Of a stretch of DNA of 64,000 bases, positions 41,401-50,391 are shown piece after piece (positions within the stretch are counted from its first letter, which is position 1; each line of letters begins with the position of its first letter). Below the pieces are notes generated by a model. It was not told the origin of the DNA, did not search any database, and saw only the letters and a list, made by a program, of their open reading frames with translations. A program made the position numbers and the translations under genes. This DNA is from Pyropia yezoensis (taxonomy: Eukaryota; Rhodophyta; Bangiophyceae; Bangiales; Bangiaceae): contig CM020620.1 of the NCBI GenBank assembly GCA_009829735.1, positions 20,806,020 through 20,870,019 of the forward strand. The letters are read 5' to 3'.

Positions 41401-42544
41401 GGACGACTACCACCGGGAAAGCCCACTCGCCGTCAGACGGCTCGATAACATCCATCTTGAGCATCTTGTTAACCTGCTTCTCAATCTCATCCCGGCGATG
41501 AGGTCCGGCCCGATATGGTTGCATGTGCACTGGCTTAGCTTCCGGCTTGAGTTGAATCCGGTGTAGAGTGGCGTCCATCTTGCCCAGCTCTCCCGACCAC
41601 AGGTGCCGATATTCCTGGAGATGCTTCTCCAGTGCCTCCTTCAAGTCGGGAGGGACATTTTCTTGCTTGACCTTCGGCATCCCGGGTGGTGCTTGTTCGG
41701 GTTTCGGAGTAGCGCTGCCAGCCTGCTCTTGTTTCGGAGGTACGTCTAAGGCCGTCAAGTTGGATGCCAGTTCTTGTTGCAGGTTCAGGAGGTCTTCCTT
41801 GCTCATAGCACGGGCGGATCCCCGGTAAGGCTCTGCTGTACCAACTCGGGTGCCCTTGGCGAGGGTTATTGGCTTCCGGCTCACGTTGACGATGAGCACC
41901 GGGAACGGGGTGTGCCTTTCTACCTTCTTGTGATGTCCGAGGGCCAAGTATAACCGGTGTTTCGCCAGAAATCCCTTACGTCCGTAGATCAGGCATTGAC
42001 CTGCAATCCGGGTCGTTACTTGAACCTTGGTCTCCGAGCGAGGAGGTAGGAGCACCGGTTTGAAGAGAGTCAAGGTAGAGGGTGGGATGCGTTCCCTCTT
42101 GCTCTTGGCTACACGAACCTTGGCGTCCAGATGCTCCAATACCGGTGACACAAACCCATGGTTGAACTGGACCTTCCCCTCTCCGGGTAGGATGCTCTTG
42201 ACATGCTGCTTCTGGAAGTCCCAGCCTAGGATGAGGTGGACTGATAGGGTCTTGACTACTAGAAAGGGAAAAAGCATTGTTTCATTGTTGACATAGATGG
42301 CGACAGGAAGACGGCCAAGCGGTCGTAGGGTTTGACCCGAAGCGTCGACGATATGGGTCCGGGTAGGCGCTCTCCAGGCATGTCGACGCCAGCCCGGAGG
42401 TAACAGGTTCTCAGTGATGACGCTTGGTCCGGCTCCCGTGTCAACCACCGGCGTAACAGCCTGGGGGAGGCTATCCCCCACACGCATACGAGCATTAATC
42501 TTGAGGTTTTCTTTACGCAGGACGAGCAATGTCCCCTTGAACAA
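38423..42544 (-). CDS. pol: Pol of element D: protease, RT, RNase H, integrase, chromodomain
   Basis: 1,373 codons from 42544, a TTG chosen only as a marker: the frame is open further up to at least 42706 and overlaps the end of gag in the -1 frame, fitting frameshift expression. Retropepsin DTGAG at D35. The RT active box reads YPDD at residues 490-493, a Leu to Pro change that should harm catalysis. RNase H, integrase zinc finger (H-x6-H...C-x2-C), DDE core (MDILGPLP, DNGPQF, NGQVERF), GPYEI motif and a chromodomain (VHWFGFNPADDTWEP) follow. A basic tail of about 90 residues overlaps the accessory gene. No stop codon breaks the frame, so this is the most intact pol in the nest apart from YPDD. 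Confidence 0.92.
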   Translation of the reverse strand: MFKGTLLVLRKENLKINARMRVGDSLPQAVTPVVDTGAGPSVITENLLPPGWRRHAWRAPTRTHIVDASGQTLRPLGRLPVAIYVNNETMLFPFLVVKTLSVHLILGWDFQKQHVKSILPGEGKVQFNHGFVSPVLEHLDAKVRVAKSKRERIPPSTLTLFKPVLLPPRSETKVQVTTRIAGQCLIYGRKGFLAKHRLYLALGHHKKVERHTPFPVLIVNVSRKPITLAKGTRVGTAEPYRGSARAMSKEDLLNLQQELASNLTALDVPPKQEQAGSATPKPEQAPPGMPKVKQENVPPDLKEALEKHLQEYRHLWSGELGKMDATLHRIQLKPEAKPVHMQPYRAGPHRRDEIEKQVNKMLKMDVIEPSDGEWAFPVVVVPKTGGHFRFCVDYRRLNEMTVKDVYPIPRMDDCLDFLGDATLFSTLDCNAGYWQIPLADEDKDKTTFTCHLGLFRCKRLLFGLTNAPATFQRAIDIILSGLRWRTCLVYPDDIIVFSKTPAEHLEHLREVLALLSKAGVTLKAEKCHLFETEVEYLGHVLSPGELRVNEKNIEALRHARQPKTQTELKSFLGMCNVYRRFVRDYALIVRPLTKLTSKKLPAQLPVFDEKQTAAFEELKKRLTTTPVLALLKREGQFVLETDACGVQVGCSLLQQQPDGHFLPIGYYSRVLTPAEKNYSTTERECLAVVWACFLLRPYLEGQEFLIRTDHASLRWLLCTDSSQGRVARWRLRLSEFKYKVCTRAGREHHCADTMSRLETPAADTGPIPEEMPCFILPNVGRGWHAPLYETPEADQPVTIHRMLEAQLTDPQCLELRHQMDLNRNSRFSESTDGLLVRVSPFDGATQVYVPRSLRADILRLEHSSPQAGHPGINRMYASMRRHYYWETMASDVHKYLEACVSCARNRLSQRKKTSKLRLFPAAEPFASLSMDILGPLPETSSGNIYLLIICDRFSKFTRAIPLRTITALDVTSAFCEYWIAAYGPPDSVLTDNGPQFASLFFQGVCDLMGIKNLYTTTYHPQTNGQVERFNRTQVDMLRHYVKKHQEDWDELLAVLTLAYNSRVHRTTGVATLDFVTPRRLTNFSLERIPDGLQPALKSGPKAKDEFLEQLKLLLPRVKESISKTQERYKRGYDKGVREKNKELGGGDWVFVDNHSKTRGKLDSKTDGPYEILNTDGWTFLLDVDGSPYRVSSDHVTRAPPPSQRDLTRRKRAAVPWLSQEEGREYVYVKFVDHAWRDGRLYLRVHWFGFNPADDTWEPSNRLPIADVCAYTRRNGIEGTPVARAGKILESDSEEDQEDGAKTLGTSRVHPQRMRNKRIEKKGTGISRRTRNTSMEQSRKTSTRSGNPSLRLFPPRFSKTLTLLASNYYSRRGR

Positions 42545-42672
42545 ACAGGGTGTCCAGGCGGCTACCGGTTGAGCAGGTAACCGCCGTCCTTTCTCCCGGC
42601 ACGCAAGGGGGGAACAGGTAGAAGTACCCTGCCGTTGGAGGTTCGGGAAGACACTTGGGGAGAGCGCCTGCC

Positions 42673-44433
42673 CTACTCGTTTCCCGGGTCCGAGGAGTCC
42701 TTAGAGGTTTCGGTCTCCAGGTCAAAGTCCGTAGGAGCTTCCCTTGCCAGAGCCTCCGTGATGCTCTGTAAGGTTGCCACTCGGATTGCGTGTACCTGTG
42801 CCTGGTCCATCTTGGAGGGTGCTCGCCGGTCAGCCCAGTTGACCGCCTTTGCAAACACCAGTCCTTGACGCTTGAGTTTCTCCTGGAGGTCCTTGGGAAT
42901 GGTCGGGCACTGGTAGGACATGTGATCCTCCTTCTGGCACAGCCAACAAGACCGGAACCGCTGGTTCTTGACTTGCTTGGGGGCGACCAGGGATGGTTGC
43001 TCCTTGGAAACGAAGCCGCCCCACTTGTCCCCTGACCCCATGGGTGAGGCCTCGCCAACTGCGAGTACCGGTACAGGGCTATCACCTCCCTTATACTTGT
43101 CGGGTCCGGGTCAAACTCGCGACAACGGCTTGGGAGTTGATACCATGGGAGCTTGGAGGGCCCTGGCTTGCCGGTACTTGCCCTGTGTGTAGGCCATCAA
43201 CTGCTGGAAGGTATGTTCTTGATGTTCCTGGTTGTAGTTCTCCGCATCCACTTGAAGAAATTCAGGAAGCCCTTCCGAGAAGATCATCTTGAGCCTGTCC
43301 TCAGGGTAAACGTTGCCACAAGCATCGCTCATCTCCCGGACACGACGGGCGAACGCCTCTGGAGTCTCTTGTCTTTCCATGGTTGCCCGGTTCAGCCTGC
43401 CGACTGCTTTACGCAGAGAGTCCGCGTCAGCGTAGTTGGACAGGAGCCAGTTGACCGCCTCCGGATAACTCGCGACGGTACGTCCGACAATGTGTCCGGC
43501 AGAGTCTGGTAGAACCTGTGCAAACCGCTGTTCCGCTTCTCCGGTCATGAAGTTAACCAGGAGGTAGAGAGCCTTGCCCTCGGACACATCGTTGTCATTG
43601 CATGCCTTGACAAAGCGGCGCAGGAAGGCAAAGATAAGCGCCGGTCTCTTCCCGGAAAACTTAGGATGTCCCCCGAAGCTCGGCTGCATTCGCCGGTTCA
43701 GGGACGCCATCTTCTTGGCCATCTTCCGGGTGTAACCTTGGTCTTGGTTCTCCAGCCGGTAGTTACCCCAATACGTGACCTTGTTCAGGGTGGCATCTCC
43801 CACTTGGTGGGCAGAAAAGTCAAACTCGACTAGCCTGCGCCGGGTGGGACCGGGAGATGCATCCCAATCATATCCCTCCTCAGAGCTGGAGGAACTGGTC
43901 TCGCTGGTGCTAGAGCGACGGCGATGACGCCGACGCCTTCGGCTGCTCCGGTTACCGGTCTTGGAGCTCCCCGCCCCATAGGATGCAAGGGGAGGAAAGG
44001 CTTGGCCGGTCCCAGGAGTCGAGGTCTCAGGGAGACCCGTAGAACCAGTCACAACGGTGCCTCTGGCATCGCTAGTGCCCACAGGAAGAGGTGTATACAC
44101 CCAACTGCCATGTGTGGGTCCAGGAGTAAACACACCAGGGGCTATCCCTGGAGGTTGAGGAGTAGAACCGACAGGAGGGAGACGTCTGCTGCGAGCGGAC
44201 TCAAACGCCGTTGACCCCGGGGTGGCTCCCACAGGAGGAACAGCCGGAGGAACGGGAGCAGGTGGTGCTTGGCCGCCTGTGGACTCCAGTCCGCTACCGG
44301 ATGTCACACCCAGGTCTGCTTCACCCGTAGGGAGATCGCCGGGTTGGGCACCGTCCCCCGCGGTGACCAGGGATGCATCAAGGGACGCGGGGTCTACCCC
44401 TTCGGGCACCGTCGTGCCAGGGAGGGTAGCCAT
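42673..44433 (-). pseudogene. gag: Gag of element D, one internal stop
   Basis: 586 codons from the ATG at 44433 to TAG at 42673, with TGA at 43111-43113 after about 440 codons. The N-terminal half is Pro/Gly/Thr/Ser-rich with an Arg/Ser cluster (SSRRRRRHRRR). Then comes the capsid-like region (FAFLRRFVKACNDN, matching FEFLRRFTKACDDN of A/B) and, after the TGA, the CCHC zinc knuckle C496-C509 (CWLCQKEDHMSYQC). The stop removes the nucleic-acid-binding knuckle. TTTGA could derive from TTCGA or CGA by a C to T change; this is inference. Confidence 0.88.
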
Positions 44434-44624
44434 GTTGGTCTCTTGACAGCCACAGTCCAGTTGCCTGCGTGTCCAAAGATCGCCAGACCACAAGAGAGGG
44501 GTTGGAGAGCCAGGAATGGGATTCCCGTGAACGGGTGCAAATAATTCCCAAACCACCGAAAAAGACAGAACAGGAACAACCCAACCGCTGCTCCCAAATG
44601 TCTCTTCTCAAACACTCCAATCAT

Positions 44625-44641
44625 CCCCTGCTGCTCCACCA
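44625..44641 (-). other. Primer-binding site of element D
   Basis: TGGTGGAGCAGCAGGGG on the minus strand, four bases inside the 5' LTR; identical to A, B and E. Confidence 0.86.
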
Positions 44642-44645
44642 AATA

Positions 44646-45216
44646 TGTGGTATAAAACTCGATCCTCTCAGACACGTGTCAATATCCCTCGGGGGAAAGG
44701 GACAGGTAACACAGAAAGGGGAACTACGAGAATGGTATGCCTGTTGCCTCACGTGCCTGCTCGCAGAGCAAACAGATACGCACGGTAGTGCACACGGGGA
44801 AGAGGAAAGCAAACGCGCAGTTGTCTTTTTCCTGAGGGCGCGGGCCAAGGGCGCCTCGCTGTCCCTTTTAACGTGCATCTGGGGGAGCCTCGGCACGTTG
44901 GCCAGGTAGCCCCCCCATAACCCCAAGTGGCCCCGACCCGAGTCTAACCTCGTCAGGTCGGGGGCCACTATCACTACTAATTCTATTCCCACTCACTAAT
45001 CTCACACTCAAATTCTCTCAAATCAAGTCCCTCACAAGTATGCAAAAACCCATCAGCAATCCCTCTCTCACGTGTGGACAGCGTAGTCTACCGCATCCCA
45101 GTGCCGGGCACGGGCCACGGCCGCCAACCATCACCACACGGCGGGCGTGTTCTGGCACCTGGTGCCCTCTGGTTGTGGTCCCGGGTCGGCGCCAAGTCGG
45201 GGCCAGGGATGCTACA
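44646..45216 (-). repeat. 5' LTR of element D
   Basis: 571 bp, same ends and length as 22055-22625. Followed on the right by the target duplication ATACC (45217-45221). Confidence 0.94.
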
Positions 45217-45221
45217 ATACC

Positions 45222-47272
45222 CCCCCGGTGGATGCCTTGCGTTGCGCCGCTGCCCGCCGAGACTCCTCGGGGATGAGTGGGCAGGAAGACACCCAGTGCT
45301 GGGGATCCCCACACAACATACATCCGGACGTGCCGGTCCCCCCTTGAGTTCGCATCGGGGTAGCCCCGTAGCTGCGGTTGCCTCCCTCTGGCGCCCGAGT
45401 GCCTGCTCCCTGGTAGGCCTTGGGTCCTTGGGTCAACCGGAACATGGACTCCCCCAACCGGTTGGGTCGGCCCGCAATCTGCGGAGGTGCCTCCGTGCGC
45501 ACCGCCCATGTTGGCAAGGGTTGGTGGGGGTTACCCGTCACCGGGGAGTACCCCGTAGTCCGTACGTATGGGACGCGACGTCCCGTGCTCTCGGTGACCT
45601 GGAACTGGATCCCCGCCGGAGCGATGTACGCTACCGTACCTTGCTCATCAATCACCGGCGTAGCCGGTAACAGCAGGTGGCCCTGCTGGTCAACCAGTGG
45701 TTCCTCCTCGCCCGTGGGGGCGTACTCGGTAGCCACCAGTACCGGTGCGGCCTTCCGTTCCATCTTGTCTTGCCTCGGTACCGGGGTAAGATTGAGCTTG
45801 CTCCCCTCACCCTTGGGCTTTGAGGCAAGAGCACACTCCGGGTGAAGCACCCGGTAGGCGTCCCCCAGGGACTTGCACATATGCATCAGTCGACTGAAGT
45901 TCGTCCGTGCCGTGTTGGCGCCCCGTGCGGATATCCGCACGTAGTTGGGTACTCCTGCGAACAGGATGGCCCGTAGCTCCCCTTCTCCGAGGAGCTTCCC
46001 CAGCTCGTAGTCGAGCTCTTGAATCCGTCGTCCGAACATCTCCTCATCCTCCCAGCTCTGGGCGGTGGCGGTGCGCAGGGCCCGGTAGTGGTCCTCGCAC
46101 TTGTCCTTACTGAGGTAACTGCTCAGCAGCTCCTTGAGAATCCCACGGTAATCCATGGGGGTGGCCGCAACCCTCATTCCCGGCATCGGGGATGCCTGGC
46201 GAAGGATGCCTCGCACCCGTTCATCAACAAAGAACGGGAGGATCTCCAGGGCCAGCCCCTCGTTAACGAGGGCTTTGTCCGCGGCTGCCTTGAAGCTAGT
46301 CAAGAAGCCGATGACTGCCAACGGGCGTCCGTTCGGCCCCCCGAACATAGGGACTCCCTTCATAAGGGTCTGCATAGAGCGGATCGCCCGATGCGACGTA
46401 TTACGCATCGATTCCGATACGGTGGTAGAGCGGTCCTCCAAACGATAACGTTCCAGAGTAAGAACCGACCGGAAGACCTCGTTGACGATCTCCGTGTCAG
46501 CGTCCTGGATATCCAGTCGCTCAGCCAGTTGATGAGCAAACTCATCGGACTCCATCCGCTTCAGTAGGCTCGCAGTTACCTGCGCGGTCATAGCTTCCAC
46601 CACTGAAGATGGTACTTCAGGCGTCGGCACCTCGGGAACCCGAGTTGCCTGGCCTCCTTCGTCGTGGGGATACTGTGAGAGGGTACCCCCTCCCCCAATA
46701 ACCGACTCTCCACCGGCGTAAGTATCCGCCGGGTCGTGTCCGTGGAGTCCGCTTCGGGTGCTCCGAGCGTATCGCTCCGTGTGACTCCGTTCCAACTCTG
46801 CCGACGAGTCGGATCCATACCCCATTGTGTCCGGGGGCTGTCCGGGAGTTGCTGTGCCGGGGTCGACCCCGGAGGACTCCGAAAGTAGTCCGACCGGTTC
46901 AAACCGTACCGGTGTGGGAGGGACACGACGGGGTCCCGTCGTGTGGCGTGTTGACATCAACACTGCCATTGCGTCCTCCGTCCGCTCTTGACGAGCGTCG
47001 AGTCCGGAGAACCGGGCCTCGATGCGGGCCAATGATGCCATCAGTGAATCCCCTGGTGAAGGAGGCGGCGGAGTGAGGTCGGTCGATGACAGTTGAGGCG
47101 GGCCCCCGCCTCCTGCCGTCCGAGCCGTGCCAAACGTCGATCCGGCACCGGAAAGCATTGGCGTCTCAATGTTGTCGATCGGGTTCCCGATCCCGGTTCC
47201 CGTAGTCACCTCCGGAGTCGGCGTCGACGCCGATCCGTCATCTTGAACGTTCTCCGTCTCTTGGGTAGACAT
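45222..47272 (-). CDS. gag: Gag of element E, main part
   Basis: ATG at 47272 (upstream in-frame GTG ignored). About 685 codons before element D interrupts the frame; it finishes at 22018 on the far side. The N-terminal region is Thr/Gly/Pro-rich. Helical segments follow, then a capsid-like region (FLTSFKAAADKALVNEGLAL), a long linker, and a CCHC zinc knuckle close to the end (CMLCGDPQHWVSSC). The knuckle is followed by a basic stretch and the join. No internal stop. It differs clearly from A/B and D gag, so E is a separate family. Confidence 0.9.
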
Positions 47273-47479
47273 AGTCACAATCAGTCAACCGACGTAACAA
47301 TCACCACGAATAAGAGAGCGAGGGGGTAGATTGGGGAGAGTAACAGTAGATCGCAGTCAAAGGTAATAACTCAACACAATCGATCAGGTCGCAACACCAC
47401 GAGTACAAGAAAAGGACCGGATCCCTATCCGTGTGCCAGGGCCGAAGACGGCGTCACCACACGGGTGACGGAAACCCGT

Positions 47480-47496
47480 CCCCTGCTGCTCCACCA
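47480..47496 (-). other. Primer-binding site of element E
   Basis: TGGTGGAGCAGCAGGGG on the minus strand, one base inside the 5' LTR. Confidence 0.86.
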
Positions 47497-47497
47497 A

Positions 47498-47860
47498 TGT
47501 AGCACAATAGGAATCCGTCGCACTTCCACTCTCAGGGAACACTCACCAAGGGGGATCGACACCAACGTCACCGGGAGGCCAAGGTTGCTGTCCTTGGAGC
47601 GCAAGCCACGGGACCAAGATGGGAGCCCAAACGGGAGGGGTTTGTTGTTCTGCCTTGGCCGGCGGTGGATTCACCGCCAGCCCCCTCGTTATAAACCCTC
47701 GGAGACACTACTAACTACCCTCCACCCCAAGATGCAAGTCCCTCTGGTCATACGTAACTTATAGATACCGTGACCAGTACGGACTCTCAAATTGAAAGCC
47801 AAGGATTAGAAGTAGCCCCCCTAACATTAGGGTCACAATACGGCCAACCATATTGCTACA
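47498..47860 (-). repeat. 5' LTR of element E
   Basis: 363 bp, same length and ends as 13813-14175, followed by the target duplication ATGAT (47861-47865). Confidence 0.94.
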
Positions 47861-47865
47861 ATGAT

Positions 47866-48279
47866 GCCCAACCTTCAAGTTCTTCTGGTGGTTCTGACGT
47901 GGAGGTGCCTGCTCTCGACCTCGCTGTGTTCCTTGACTACCGAGAGCTGGTGGGCTTGTGCCATGAGCTGCTGGATGTGTGTCCGGTCACCCCAGAATAC
48001 TTTGCTCCGCACGTGCGCTACATGTGCAAGAGAGCTGGGTACGCGTGCTTTACTCGACGGGGGCTCCGTAAGTTTGCGGTGGTTGCGTTTCGGTTTCAGG
48101 AGAGGGATCCCGCGTCAACACGTTCTCTGGTACTGTTCAGGATGATGGTACCCCACCGAGCAGGCCTGTACTGGGACAAATGCCGGGACAAGAACGCGAT
48201 GGAGAAGTGCAACACGTGCGCTGAGCTTTGCTCAGATCCTCTGAAGCAAAGCGGCAGCACTCACGTCCTTGTAGACTAG
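47866..48279 (+). pseudogene. ORF3, 3' fragment
   Basis: C-terminal 137 codons plus stop of the gene split by the nest. After a short Ser/Gly linker it is a compact domain with many cysteines and conserved-looking aromatic positions (LCHELLDVCP, HVRYMCKRAGY, KCNTCAELC). Cys spacing hints at metal binding but I do not recognise the family. The frame also runs backwards through the LTR, but that part is LTR sequence. It ends 150 bases from the end of the helicase gene, tail to tail. Confidence 0.7.
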
Positions 48280-48429
48280 CAAGGGGGGTGTGTCAATGGT
48301 ACCGATGACTTTGACGTGGAAGTCGTCTGCACAGTGTCGTTTCGATCGTGAGCCGGGCTTCCCACGCCGGTGATACGCATCATATGATTGCAAGGAACCA
48401 ACTAAATTGCTGTGTAGGGGTAAGACAGC

Positions 48430-50391
48430 TCATTGGGGTACAAGAGAAGCATGGAAAGCTACGGCAACACCGTCAACAATGATCTTCCCCGAGTCAAAGC
48501 TTACCAGGTGTATGCCAGATAAACAAGGCGTGCGAGAAAGGGCAGGAAGAACCTGTCCAGGGGCAAAGGCGCCCTCAAGGTCGACAGCCACAGATGGCAA
48601 CGTCCACCCTTGCGCGCTATGGATGGTCGACGCCCAGCCCAAGACAAGAGGAACCTGCGTTCTGGACGCCGCTCTGGACACACCATCCAAAGAATGAACA
48701 GCAGTCGTGATCGGCAGAACACGCACAGTGACAAAACCACCCTCTGCGAGAAAGAAGCGGACGATATGAATCTGGGCGGGCCCGGACGAAATGATGCTCT
48801 CAACCACACCACGGGAGCCCGTTGGAACACCACGGGAGTGGAAGCAGTTGGAGCGCACAGCCACAACGGCACCGACTCGAAGAACAAGGCGGCGCACGAA
48901 GTCCGTGCCATCGTCGAGCAACCCCGACGCCTGCTTCATTGAGATGTACGGGGCAATGACGACGTCGACGGCAGAAAATGCAACGGCCTGCCCCTCCAGC
49001 TTTGCCATCTCCGTGTCGTTCTTAGCCGCAGCCAGTGAAGTGTGCGTAGTCAACCGCACTGCCGACGCACGGGGAGCGTCCGTGCGGCGCGATGCCAATA
49101 GGGCGAGGTCGTCATCAGTCTGAGCCCCAACTCGGAGACGGAGCAAGAGACACAGCAGTACAGCGTCGCTGACGTGACGCCACGTCGTAGATAACTCCCT
49201 TGCTCGGTTGCCGAAGATATCACGCCACACGGGCGAGCAAAACGCAAAGGAGCCCACGGGAGGAGCCAGCTGCAAGAAGTCTCCGGCAAAGACAACAACC
49301 ACTGGGCCAAATGGTGTTGAGCAGGTACGCACTGCGCGCAGCACCTCGTCGAGGCGCTCGAGGAACTCCGCCGAAATTGCGCCTATCTCGTCAATAACGA
49401 GAACCATGGCGTCGCGCATGCGCCCCTTAGCAGCTCGCGGTGTCACCTCATGCACCACGTGATCAAGAGGATGGGAGATGTCTGCGTGGCCATGGATGAA
49501 GCCGGCCCATGAGTGCGCCGTAATACCCCCTACCATGTTGGCAGCCACACCGGTTGTGCCGCAAACCGCCACGGTAACGCCGGCATCACGCAAGGCTCGA
49601 ATGATCTTCCTGAGGAGGAAGGTCTTCCCAGATCCCGGCGGCCCCGTCACAAACACGCCCTCCTTGTCGCATACTTGCTGGCACACTCTCAAGGTGTCGC
49701 CAGACAGACCTTCTGGGAGAACAACCCCAGTGGGTATTGCCGACACCTGCCCACGTCTGCTGACGACGCTGGTCGCGTCCGACTTGGAAGCCCGAGACCA
49801 GTCCACACGGCGAGGAAAGGCACGCTGCAATGGGGGCGCAGGTAGTGCTGGTGCCAGCCGAGCCACAGGTAGAGCTGGTTGCACCGGGCGCGCAGGTAGA
49901 GCTGGTAGAGGCCGAGAAACGGGTAGTGCTGGTGTCAACCGAGGCGCAGGCCGTGCTGCTTCTGTCGGCCCGATCTGTCCATCTGCTCCTAGGCGGCGTT
50001 TGCGACCGCTGACGGAAGCCTTGAAGTTGCGCACGTTGTCGCGTGGGGGGGCCGCAATCCCACGAGGATGATCATTGTTACGCGCAATGACCTCGACGCC
50101 GAGAACGGCCTTGCAGTTGCACAGGTGCTTGATGAAGCTGCTCACACTTCCCTGGCTGCCGAGGTCCACCTGTCTCACGCAATCCGGAAAGGCCGCACGC
50201 AGGGTGCAGATAGCGGAGGCCGTCATAAGCGGACGGAGGGACGTCGTCGCAGCATCATGGCACGCTCCCACTGACCAACGGCGAGCACGGTCCTTGGAAG
50301 TGAAGGCCCGCAATAACAAAGTCCAACGTCGCATGAGATGTGTCCGTAGGTCAGCTGCCTCCAGAGCACCAGGACCAGCCACCAAAAACAC
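48430..50391 (-). CDS. PIF1-like superfamily 1B DNA helicase, 653 aa
   Basis: ATP-dependent 5'-3' helicase of the PIF1/RRM3 type, many copies of which sit in mobile elements. Walker A is GPPGSGKT at residues 250-257, then CGTTGVAA (motif Ia). Walker B is LVIDEIGAI (D334, E335), and motif III FAGDFLQLAPP near 369-378. The C-terminal motifs are STIHSAQGWTL and LSRTPCLSGIHL. The first 240 residues lack helicase motifs: an uncharacterised N-terminal region and a Pro/Ala/Leu-Arg tract (about 148-190) made of imperfect repeats. A plain host PIF1 would show a different N-terminus, and no Helitron Rep domain or zinc finger is seen. Single uninterrupted frame. It converges on ORF3, suggesting both belong to one unit (inference). 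Confidence 0.88.
   Translation of the reverse strand: MFLVAGPGALEAADLRTHLMRRWTLLLRAFTSKDRARRWSVGACHDAATTSLRPLMTASAICTLRAAFPDCVRQVDLGSQGSVSSFIKHLCNCKAVLGVEVIARNNDHPRGIAAPPRDNVRNFKASVSGRKRRLGADGQIGPTEAARPAPRLTPALPVSRPLPALPARPVQPALPVARLAPALPAPPLQRAFPRRVDWSRASKSDATSVVSRRGQVSAIPTGVVLPEGLSGDTLRVCQQVCDKEGVFVTGPPGSGKTFLLRKIIRALRDAGVTVAVCGTTGVAANMVGGITAHSWAGFIHGHADISHPLDHVVHEVTPRAAKGRMRDAMVLVIDEIGAISAEFLERLDEVLRAVRTCSTPFGPVVVVFAGDFLQLAPPVGSFAFCSPVWRDIFGNRARELSTTWRHVSDAVLLCLLLRLRVGAQTDDDLALLASRRTDAPRASAVRLTTHTSLAAAKNDTEMAKLEGQAVAFSAVDVVIAPYISMKQASGLLDDGTDFVRRLVLRVGAVVAVRSNCFHSRGVPTGSRGVVESIISSGPAQIHIVRFFLAEGGFVTVRVLPITTAVHSLDGVSRAASRTQVPLVLGWASTIHSAQGWTLPSVAVDLEGAFAPGQVLPALSRTPCLSGIHLVSFDSGKIIVDGVAVAFHASLVPQ

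Larger units (their letters stand above)
22055..45216 (-). mobile_element. Ty3/gypsy retrotransposon D, inserted in element E
   Basis: Flanked by 571-bp LTRs (22055-22625 and 44646-45216) and perfect 5-bp duplications ATACC (22050-22054 and 45217-45221). Minus-strand order: 5' LTR, primer-binding site, gag (44433-42673), pol (ending 38423), antisense accessory gene on the plus strand, polypurine tract, 3' LTR. Element B is inserted near the start of the accessory gene. Without B it is about 9.6 kb. By eye the LTRs differ at about four positions, so insertion was recent. Confidence 0.93.
13813..47860 (-). mobile_element. Ty3/gypsy retrotransposon E, outermost element of the nest
   Basis: Bounded by 363-bp LTRs (13813-14175 and 47498-47860) and perfect 5-bp duplications ATGAT (13808-13812 and 47861-47865). 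Minus-strand order: 5' LTR, primer-binding site, gag (47272 downward), pol (22017-17746), antisense accessory gene on the plus strand (14764-17295), a G-rich polypurine tract next to 14175, 3' LTR. Element D is inserted within the last codons of gag with duplication ATACC. Without D, E is about 10.9 kb. By eye the two LTRs differ at about six positions, more than those of D or B, which agrees with E being the oldest layer. Confidence 0.93.

Noticed and set aside
709..43113. Reassigned stop codons (alternative genetic code)
   Set aside because: All three stop codons occur, at non-homologous positions, and the host genes use normal stops; element decay is simpler.
48430..50391. Helitron
   Set aside because: PIF1-like helicase alone; no Rep (HUH) motif upstream in the same frame and no CTRR-hairpin end noticed.
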